A DNA stretch of 64,000 nt from Guptibacillus spartinae (GTDB lineage: Bacteria > Bacillota > Bacilli > Bacillales > Guptibacillaceae), in assembly GCF_028610625.1 (NCBI RefSeq), contig NZ_JAQQWU010000008.1, forward strand, positions 1 to 64,000, in the 5' to 3' direction. Positions within the stretch are counted from its first letter, which is position 1; each line of letters opens with the position of its first letter. The notes below the pieces were generated by a model that saw nothing but the letters and a program-made list of their open reading frames with translations, ran no database searches and was not told where the DNA came from. Made by a program: the position numbers and the translations under genes. Below are positions 57,896-64,000 of this stretch, piece by piece.

Positions 57896-59400
57896 GTGTG
57901 GTCCCTCCATTTCCATCCTAGTGTTTGAATTTCTTCTACAATTTCATAAATGTGCTCGATTTTTGTTCTAGGATTAAGCATGGTGAATTTCAAATAGGTT
58001 CGGCCATCCACCGATGTTTTAGCAATGGCTGCTTTGCTCTCATATAGCATTTCTTGCTGTATTTTTCGATTAAGCTTGCACACATCTCCGGATGGATTCT
58101 GTGGTTCAAATCGAAAAATGACTGTGTTGAGTTCTGGGTTTTTGTTTTCAACTTTAATATTAGGTTGTTGAGATAAGTAATTCGCTGTTTCTTGGGCCAG
58201 ATAAAAGGTAGCGTCAATCATTTCAGAAAAAAGACTGATTCCAACGTTTTTCAACGAGAGGAAAAGTTTAAAAGCATCAAATCTTCTGGACGTAACAATT
58301 GATTTGTTTACTAGGTTTGGAATTCCTTCCTCTTCATCCTCCATTGGATTTAAGTAATCAGCGTGATGATTCAGAAAACGAAAGGAATGGCTGTTTTTTA
58401 CAAGGAAAGCGCCACATGAAATTGGTTGGTAGAAAAGCTTATGAAAATCAACTGTAATGGAGTCCGCTGCTGTAATTCCTTCTAGCTTCCAAATGTGAGA
58501 TTCAGAGAGGATAAGTGCTCCACCATACGCCGCATCGACATGGAACCATAATTCTTCCTCCTGTGCGATAGTGGCTAATTCTACTAAAGGATCGATGCTC
58601 CCAAAATCAGTCGTGCCGCACGTTCCGACAAGTGCAAAAGGTAAAAGTTCTCTTTCCTTCAAATCTATCAATTGTTTTTTTAAGTGTATCGGTGACATTC
58701 GGTGGTTCTCATCAACTTTCACTTTTATTACAGCGCTCTCCCCTAGCCCTAGCTGGGCAGCTGATTTTTGCACGGTGAAATGTGCATCCTCAGAGCAAAG
58801 AATCCTTAATTTATGAAATTGAGGTGGTAACCCATCACGCTTGACATCACGTCCCCACTTGCGATGACAAAATTCATCCCTTGCTAACAAAAGTCCAGTA
58901 TAATTTGATTGGGTTCCACCAGTGGTAAATGTGCCATCAGAATTAGAAGGATAGCCGAATTGCTGTGTCAGCCACTTGATCATTTCCTGTTCTACATAGG
59001 TGGCAGCGGTACTTTGATCCCATGAATCAAGAGATTGATTAAACGAACTAATCATAAGCTCTGCCGCAATTGCTGGTATGAGCGGTGGACAGTGCAAATG
59101 GGCGATGCTTTTTTCGTGAGAAACATGAAGGCTATTTTTGAGTATCGGTTCGGCTATTTCTTGCAAGATATTGGTGAAATTTTGAGTTTCATTAGGAAAC
59201 TTAAAAAGTGTAGCAATTTCATCTTGAACCACCGTTGGTTGTTTCCCAATGTAGGGATGGGTTGCTTCCTGAAAGGTTCGACTAATCAATTCGATCATCT
59301 CAGACATTTGTTCTTGAAAAGAAGCTTGTCCATTTTCTCCATTAGAAAGAAAGAGTTGCTCCATCCAATCTGTTTTCATTTCTTTATACGTTAAATTCAT
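57892..59400 (-). CDS. rhbB: L-2,4-diaminobutyrate decarboxylase
   Basis: The 502-residue product is a PLP-dependent group II decarboxylase (HLHCPPLIPAIAAEL, GTFTTGGTQSNYTGLL, HVDAAYGGALILSE). The PLP Lys lies in SITVDFHKLFYQP. Paired with the aminotransferase gene just upstream, it would convert 2,4-diaminobutyrate to 1,3-diaminopropane, the diamine of schizokinen and rhizobactin. It overlaps rhbA by 4 bases (ATGA). Confidence 0.9.
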   Translation of the reverse strand: MNLTYKEMKTDWMEQLFLSNGENGQASFQEQMSEMIELISRTFQEATHPYIGKQPTVVQDEIATLFKFPNETQNFTNILQEIAEPILKNSLHVSHEKSIAHLHCPPLIPAIAAELMISSFNQSLDSWDQSTAATYVEQEMIKWLTQQFGYPSNSDGTFTTGGTQSNYTGLLLARDEFCHRKWGRDVKRDGLPPQFHKLRILCSEDAHFTVQKSAAQLGLGESAVIKVKVDENHRMSPIHLKKQLIDLKERELLPFALVGTCGTTDFGSIDPLVELATIAQEEELWFHVDAAYGGALILSESHIWKLEGITAADSITVDFHKLFYQPISCGAFLVKNSHSFRFLNHHADYLNPMEDEEEGIPNLVNKSIVTSRRFDAFKLFLSLKNVGISLFSEMIDATFYLAQETANYLSQQPNIKVENKNPELNTVIFRFEPQNPSGDVCKLNRKIQQEMLYESKAAIAKTSVDGRTYLKFTMLNPRTKIEHIYEIVEEIQTLGWKWRDHT

Positions 59401-60752
59401 TCCATAGACTCCACAGCAACTTTTACGGCTTCTTCAATGATTCTTAGAACATCTGTCACTTGCTCCTCCGTTATAATCAGCGGAGGTAAAAGTCTAATGA
59501 CACTCCCGTTTCTCCCTCCAACTTCTAAAATCAAACCTCGATTAAAACATTCTCTCTGAATGCGACTGGCTAATGCAGGGTGAGATGGATAACTTCCTGA
59601 AGCAGATTGGCCTTGTGTGGGGTCTACTATTTCTACCCCAATCATTAACCCTCTCCCTCTAACGTCACCAATTTCACCGAATTGGTGTTGCATCTCTTTT
59701 AGTGCAACAATCATTTTTTTCCCCATTGCAGCTGCATGATTGTGAAGTTCATGCTCTTTAATAAATTTCAACAAAGCAGTCCCAGCAGCCATTGCCATTT
59801 GGTTTCCTCGAAAAGTACCAATGTGCGCACCTGGATTCCACTTATCAAGATCTTGATCATAAATCATAACGGAAAGAGGTAAACTTCCTCCAATTGCTTT
59901 TGAAAGCACAATAACATCCGGAACAATCCCTGCATGTTCAAATGCGAACATTTCACCCGTTCGACCGATTCCTGTTTGAATTTCATCAATAATGAGTGGG
60001 ATGCCTCTCTCCTTCGTGATTCTTCTCATTTCTTGAAGCCATTCGATCGGTGCTGGAATTGATCCTCCTTCTCCCTGTACAACTTCAAGAATCATAGCAG
60101 CTGGATGTAGAATGCCACTTTCTGGATCATCGAGAAGATTTTCGATATAAGTACTTGAAACCCTATGCCCCTCTTCATCCTTCATTCCAAATGGACAGCG
60201 GTAGGCGTAAGGATATGGCATGAAGTGAGTATCAGGCATCAAGCCTTGAACATATTGTTTAGGAGCATGATTCCCGCTGATCGCCATCGTCCCATGTGTA
60301 GAACCATGATACCCACCCTGGAAAGTAAGAATGGTGCTTCTTCCAGTTGCTGTTTTTACTAATTTTAATGCAGCCTCAATGGCGTCCCCACCAGTAGGAC
60401 CACAAAACTGAATTTTAGCCCGATCAGCAAATTGTTCTGGTAAGTTCGAATATATTTCATTCACAAACTCTTCTTTGACTGGCGTTGTAATGTCTAATGT
60501 ATGTAAAGGTCGTTTATCGCGAAGAATTTTCTCGATTGCTTCTATCACAACTGGATGGTTATGACCCAGTGCAAGTGTTCCTGCACCTGCCAAACAGTCA
60601 TAGTATCGCTTGCCGTCCATGTCTGTAACAAAAATACCCTCTGCTTCAGAAATGGCGATCGGTATCCTTCTTGGGTAAGATCTTGCATTCGATTCTCTTT
60701 TCTCTTGCTGTGCAAGTAGTGTCTGGTTATTGGCTAAATCTTTAACAGTCAT
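59397..60752 (-). CDS. rhbA: Diaminobutyrate-2-oxoglutarate aminotransferase
   Basis: The 451-residue product is a class III PLP aminotransferase (LAGAGTLALGHNHP, FCGPTGGDAIEAALKLVKTA, FQGGYHGSTHGTMAISGNH, IDEIQTGIGRTGEMF; PLP Lys in VIVLSKAIGG). It resembles RhbA/Dat enzymes making L-2,4-diaminobutyrate from aspartate semialdehyde. The ATG at 60752 follows AAAGGGTGG. It is the first gene of a Fur-controlled run of six coupled genes in the rhbABCDEF order. Confidence 0.9.
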   Translation of the reverse strand: MTVKDLANNQTLLAQQEKRESNARSYPRRIPIAISEAEGIFVTDMDGKRYYDCLAGAGTLALGHNHPVVIEAIEKILRDKRPLHTLDITTPVKEEFVNEIYSNLPEQFADRAKIQFCGPTGGDAIEAALKLVKTATGRSTILTFQGGYHGSTHGTMAISGNHAPKQYVQGLMPDTHFMPYPYAYRCPFGMKDEEGHRVSSTYIENLLDDPESGILHPAAMILEVVQGEGGSIPAPIEWLQEMRRITKERGIPLIIDEIQTGIGRTGEMFAFEHAGIVPDVIVLSKAIGGSLPLSVMIYDQDLDKWNPGAHIGTFRGNQMAMAAGTALLKFIKEHELHNHAAAMGKKMIVALKEMQHQFGEIGDVRGRGLMIGVEIVDPTQGQSASGSYPSHPALASRIQRECFNRGLILEVGGRNGSVIRLLPPLIITEEQVTDVLRIIEEAVKVAVESME

Positions 60753-60771
60753 ATACAACCACCCTTTTTAA

Positions 60772-60856
60772 TTGATAATCATTTTCAACGTGCTGCAACT
60801 AACATTATAAATGAGAATGATTATCATATTCAATAATACTTGAGAACTATTCTCAA
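60772..60856 (-). promoter_or_regulatory. Siderophore promoter with three Fur boxes
   Basis: Three Fur-type palindromes are visible: TTGATAATCATTTTCAA (60772-60788), TGAGAATGATTATCA (60812-60826, one mismatch to the 7-1-7 consensus) and TTGAGAACTATTCTCAA (60840-60856). On the minus strand, TTGAAT (60833-60828) and TATAAT (60809-60804) form a promoter with an 18-base spacer. The middle Fur box fills that spacer, so iron-Fur binding would block RNA polymerase. Confidence 0.85.
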
Positions 60857-61020
60857 TAAATGGTTTTGTGGGTCATTTGAAGGTGTAATTATCCATTAAA
60901 CGGAAAGAGGTACATGTTTTTTAATGATTTTATTTTCTCATTCCTTTTTCTTTCATTTGATATAAACATTCTTTGGTTTAGAAGAATACGATGAAGAAAG
61001 GTTAAGGAAGGTGAGTTAAA

Positions 61021-61626
61021 TTGGAGGTGTATGGAGATCTAATCGTCCTTACAGGAGCATGGATTCAAGCGCTCGGAGCAGGTGTGGCTTCAATTGGGGA
61101 TACTATCGTAGCGATAGAAGAAAAAGGAACAGTTGCAGAGGATGTAGGTGGAGATCTTTATGTTATTGGGAATGCAATTGAAGCAACAGGAAACGCCTTA
61201 CAAGCTGTTGGAAGAGAAAGCTTGGCAGAAAATACATTGGAGCAGAGTTTAGGAGTTCTTGGTTCTTGGCTTCAAGCAGCTGGAAATCTTTCGAATGTCA
61301 TAGGAGGGGCTCAAGCCCTTAGTTTAGACGAAGAAGAAGGGCTAACTATTGATATCATTGGGGACGTTATCCAAACAATTGGTGCCGGTTTTGAAGCACA
61401 GGGATCAAGTTTAAGCGATTCTCCCTATGCAGTAACTATCACAACAGGACAAACAATTCAAACGTATGCCCTTGCGATTGAGACAATCGGTCTTCTATAT
61501 ATTAAAAAGAAGCGAATAAGACTTGGTGAACAAATTTTAGCATTAGGCAGTTACGGTCAAACTGCTGGTTCATTATTAGAAGCTATTGCATACACGAAGG
61601 AATTTCAAATGAAGTATTTATCATAA
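61021..61626 (+). CDS. DUF6944-like repetitive protein
   Basis: The 201-residue product is built of about six glycine/alanine-rich repeats of the type LxxxGxWxQAxG: LTGAWIQALGAGVASIG, YVIGNAIEATGNALQAVG, GVLGSWLQAAGNLSNVIG, DVIQTIGAGFEAQG, QTYALAIETIG, LALGSYGQTAGSLLEAI. It recalls the DUF6944 repetitive family of Bacillaceae (from memory). The repeats look like amphipathic helices without clear membrane spans. A TTG start follows AAGGAAGGTGAG. Function is unknown. It is divergent from the siderophore operon, near the Fur boxes. Confidence 0.75.
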   Translation: MEVYGDLIVLTGAWIQALGAGVASIGDTIVAIEEKGTVAEDVGGDLYVIGNAIEATGNALQAVGRESLAENTLEQSLGVLGSWLQAAGNLSNVIGGAQALSLDEEEGLTIDIIGDVIQTIGAGFEAQGSSLSDSPYAVTITTGQTIQTYALAIETIGLLYIKKKRIRLGEQILALGSYGQTAGSLLEAIAYTKEFQMKYLS

Positions 61627-61681
61627 CCTGCATGTAAAATCAATGTTTTCCCTTCTTTAATAGAGCTATCATTATGAGAGT

Positions 61682-62155
61682 CTACTTTAATATTTTTGAC
61701 ATCAAGAAATTTATCATAGGAACTCCATCAATTACTATTGTTTGATCCTTAACAACATTAAATTGATGTCTTTCAAAAAAAGGACGAGCCGTTATGCTTG
61801 CTTCGGTTGAAAGTTTCATTATGTTATGTTCTTTTGCAGTTTTTTCAACTTTTGAAAGAAGTTCGGTCGCAATGCCTTGTCGCTGAAATTTGTGATGAAT
61901 ATACAAACGCTCAAGGTGCCCGGTTGCAGTTAAATCAATAAACCCCAGAATATCTCCTTCTCTTTCAGCTACGTATGTGAAATTTCGTTTGAATTCTTCT
62001 TTCCATATTGAAGTTCTCGTTAACGTTGGTTTTGAATTTGTCCATGCAGCTATTTGTATTAAAGAATAATCTTTACGATTAACATACTGAATGGTTTGTA
62101 AAAATAATTCGATGATTTGATTGAGATCATTATGATGATAGTTTCTAATTTTCAT
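61682..62155 (-). CDS. GNAT-family N-acetyltransferase
   Basis: The 157-residue product has the GNAT fold: the acceptor loop, beta-strand 4 (GDILGFIDLTATGHLERLYI) and the acetyl-CoA motif HKFQRQGIATELLSKVE. FFERHQFNVVKDQ then resembles the YafP/YjaB group of small GNAT proteins. Substrate unknown. The SD is GGAGG, in the sequence ATCCGGAGGTTCCCGATG read on the minus strand. Not linked to the siderophore enzymes by strand-coupled transcription. Confidence 0.82.
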   Translation of the reverse strand: MKIRNYHHNDLNQIIELFLQTIQYVNRKDYSLIQIAAWTNSKPTLTRTSIWKEEFKRNFTYVAEREGDILGFIDLTATGHLERLYIHHKFQRQGIATELLSKVEKTAKEHNIMKLSTEASITARPFFERHQFNVVKDQTIVIDGVPMINFLMSKILK

Positions 62156-62194
62156 CGGGAACCTCCGGATTTATTTACCGTTTTATTTCCAACT

Positions 62195-62221
62195 AAAGAA
62201 GACGGAATTCCGTCTTCTTTA
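62195..62221 (-). terminator. Intrinsic terminator of the thiolase gene
   Basis: AAAGAAGACGGAATTCCGTCTTCTTT is a perfect 26-base palindrome, given here as 13-base arms. It overlaps the thiolase stop codon. Confidence 0.75.
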
Positions 62222-63409
62222 GTTAAACATATTTTCAACCATTATTGCCATTCCTTGTCCACCGCCAACACATAGTGTGGCGATGCCGAAACGCTCATTT
62301 TTTCTTTTCATTTCATACATTAATGAAGTTAAGATACGTGCGCCAGTAGCTCCAAGTGGATGCCCAAGAGCAATTGCTCCACCATTTACATTTACTTTAT
62401 CCGCCTGGAGACCAAGTTCACGGATAACGGCGAGCGCTTGTGCAGCGAATGCTTCATTTAATTCAAACAAACCGATGTCTTTCAACTGCATTTCAGTTCG
62501 TTCTAGCAGTTTTTTAACAGCAGGAACAGGACCGATTCCCATAATTTCTGGTGAAACGCCTGAAGTGGACCAGTCAACGACACGAGCAAGAGGTTGTAGA
62601 TTTAGTTCACGAGCTTTCTCTTCCCTCATAACAAGCATCGCTACAGCGCCATCGTTTCTTCCACATGAGTTTCCTGCAGTAACGGTTCCACCTTCCTTGA
62701 ATACAGGCTTTAACATAGAAAGCTTTTCTACCGTTGTACCTGGCCGCGGATGTTCATCATGTTTTACCAGGTTGGTTTGGCGTCTAGACTTTGTTTCAAC
62801 TGGAATGATCTCTTCATCAAATACCTTTTTCTCGATCGCTTCTGCCGCACGACGCTGACTCTCAGCAGCAAAAGCATCCTGATCTTCACGTGTAATCTGG
62901 TATTTTTCCGCAACGTTTTCTGCCGTAATACCCATACCTAATTGATTACCGTATATCTCATTTGGCTGTTGACCAGCTTCTAGATTAGAATCAACTAATG
63001 TGGTTTTATCGCCACCAAAACGACTGTTACGTAAGTAAATCGGAGCGTGACTTAAACTTTCTGTCCCACCAGCTACAAGGATTTCTGCCTGTCCGGACTG
63101 GATTTGTTGAACAGCTGAAGCGATTGCCTGCATACCAGAAGCGCAAAGTCGATTAATTGTAAAAGCGGGTGAGGTGGCAGGAATTCCTGCTCTTAAAGCT
63201 GCAACTCTTGCTACATTTGAAGATTCCGTCGTTTGACGTACTTCACCCAGGATCACTTCATCGATAAGTTCAGGCGTAATCCCTGCTCTAGCGATCGTTT
63301 CTTTAATGGCAATAGCGGCTAACTCACCGGAATTTAAGTTTTTTAGCACGCCACCGTAGCGTCCCACTGGTGTTCTAACTGCTTCAACAATGACGATATT
63401 TTCTTTCAT
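62219..63409 (-). CDS. Acetyl-CoA acyltransferase (thiolase)
   Basis: The 396-residue product is a thiolase: the nucleophilic Cys is in NRLCASGMQA (about residue 88), with NVNGGAIALGHPLGATGARI (catalytic His) and CVGGGQGMAI (second Cys). FELNEAFAAQ supplies the conserved Asn/Glu. It cleaves 3-ketoacyl-CoA or makes acetoacetyl-CoA. The linked upstream acyl-CoA dehydrogenase gene suggests a fatty-acid degradation role (inference). SD AAGGAGGATAAGG. Confidence 0.92.
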   Translation of the reverse strand: MKENIVIVEAVRTPVGRYGGVLKNLNSGELAAIAIKETIARAGITPELIDEVILGEVRQTTESSNVARVAALRAGIPATSPAFTINRLCASGMQAIASAVQQIQSGQAEILVAGGTESLSHAPIYLRNSRFGGDKTTLVDSNLEAGQQPNEIYGNQLGMGITAENVAEKYQITREDQDAFAAESQRRAAEAIEKKVFDEEIIPVETKSRRQTNLVKHDEHPRPGTTVEKLSMLKPVFKEGGTVTAGNSCGRNDGAVAMLVMREEKARELNLQPLARVVDWSTSGVSPEIMGIGPVPAVKKLLERTEMQLKDIGLFELNEAFAAQALAVIRELGLQADKVNVNGGAIALGHPLGATGARILTSLMYEMKRKNERFGIATLCVGGGQGMAIMVENMFN

Positions 63410-63422
63410 TCCTTATCCTCCT

Positions 63423-64000
63423 TTAGCTATATTCTTTTCGGAGCTGACTCGCAATAATGTTTTTTTGTATCTCAGAAGTTCCTTCATAGATGCGTGTAAT
63501 TCGTGCATCTCGGAAATATCGCTCAATTGGATAATCCGAAATGTAGCCAATTCCCCCATGCACCTGAAGTGCTTTGTCTGCCACTCTGTTGTAAACTTCT
63601 GATCCATACAATTTAAGCATAGCCGCTTCTTTAATGACTTTTTCACCCTGGTCGACCATCCACGCTACACGGTATGTAAATGATCGAAGAGCTTCAATTT
63701 CTACACCCATTTCTGCAACCATGTGCGCAACAGCCTGATGTTCAATAATTGGTACGCCAAACTGAATGCGTTCTTGTACATAATCCATGCTCAAATCCAG
63801 GAGCTTTTGAGAGGATCCTAGATTTCGTGCAGCGAGCCCAGCTCGTCCGTTTGCTAAAATTTTTAATGCATTGACATAACCTTTTCCTACCTCACCAAGT
63901 ACGTTTTCCTCTGGTACTTCACAGTTATCAAAAATAAGCTCAGCGGAGTGAGAGCCTTTCAAGCCCATTTTTTCTTCAACTGCACCGACATGAAAGCCTT
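63423..64000 (-). CDS. Acyl-CoA dehydrogenase, 3' part only
   Basis: The gene enters from the right edge, so its 5' part lies outside the window. The visible C-terminal part has the acyl-CoA dehydrogenase helical domain. The reading frame continues past the edge (FHVGAVEEKMGLKGS upstream of VPEENVLGEVGKGY). The C-terminal half includes LQVHGGIGYISDYPIERYFR and the catalytic-loop Glu in IYEGTSEIQKNIIASQL. It starts a unit with the thiolase 13 bases downstream. Confidence 0.9.
   Translation of the reverse strand, partial: GFHVGAVEEKMGLKGSHSAELIFDNCEVPEENVLGEVGKGYVNALKILANGRAGLAARNLGSSQKLLDLSMDYVQERIQFGVPIIEHQAVAHMVAEMGVEIEALRSFTYRVAWMVDQGEKVIKEAAMLKLYGSEVYNRVADKALQVHGGIGYISDYPIERYFRDARITRIYEGTSEIQKNIIASQLRKEYS

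Noticed and set aside
60881-60898. AAGGTGTAATTAT resembling the 7186-7234 repeats
   Set aside because: Only a short core matches and it lies outside any mobile context; chance similarity.

Overview
The window comes from a low-GC Gram-positive, spore-former-type bacterium, most likely a Bacillaceae member of the alkaliphilic or marine Bacillus-like group (inference). Support comes from strong AGGAGG-type ribosome sites throughout, GTG and TTG starts, a SAM-I and a guanine riboswitch of Bacillus type, intrinsic terminators after most units, a CcpA-type cre site, and Bacillus-style proteins (YdhK, YrhK, ClpP, Xpt/PbuX, a DUF6944-like protein).

Region 1-7.9 kb is an accessory island, visibly more A+T-rich than the rest. 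It holds a Tn7-type tnsA, a tnsB cut short just after its catalytic glutamate, a divergent tyrosine recombinase lacking two canonical active-site residues, a 1291-residue TPR-CHAT protease, a cluster of 20-bp repeats that looks like transposon-end or operator sequence, and a decayed LAGLIDADG homing endonuclease. From 8 to 16.5 kb are mostly single genes: a membrane-fused alpha/beta hydrolase with a long leader behind a cre-overlapped promoter, an ArsR-like regulator with an MFS transporter, an M20 amidohydrolase, a VOC protein, and a sigma factor directly upstream of a clpP. From 16.6 to 23.3 kb is a copper-resistance block: multicopper oxidase, SHOCT protein, the deletion scar of a copper P-type ATPase, a two-component system, a 16-cysteine copper-storage protein and two lipoproteins.

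From 23.5 to 35.6 kb is mainly housekeeping: murB, a SAM-riboswitch-controlled homocysteine methyltransferase, a secreted cyclic nucleotidase, rlmN, a CPBP protease, an L-lactate permease and an LLM oxidoreductase. From 35.7 to 37.8 kb is the guanine-riboswitch xpt-pbuX operon. From 37.9 to 48.8 kb is a 2-hydroxy-acid block: a second lactate/glycolate permease, a FAH-family protein, glcD-glcF-glcE, a FadR-type regulator, malate synthase G and a divergent LysR regulator. Together these would import and oxidise glycolate or lactate and condense glyoxylate with acetyl-CoA.

The most striking single item is at 49.3-49.7 kb. It is an OsmC-family gene interrupted by one in-frame UGA exactly where the family has its reactive cysteine, followed at the right distance by a compact GC-rich hairpin that fits the bacterial SECIS model. 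It is therefore a candidate selenoprotein. From 50.8 to 60.8 kb lies an NIS siderophore locus in the rhbABCDEF order (schizokinen/rhizobactin type) behind three Fur boxes, with a terminator separating two extra genes (acyltransferase and hydrolase) from the six-gene core. The window ends in a DUF6944-like protein, a GNAT protein, a thiolase and the 3' part of an acyl-CoA dehydrogenase gene, which suggests fatty-acid degradation.
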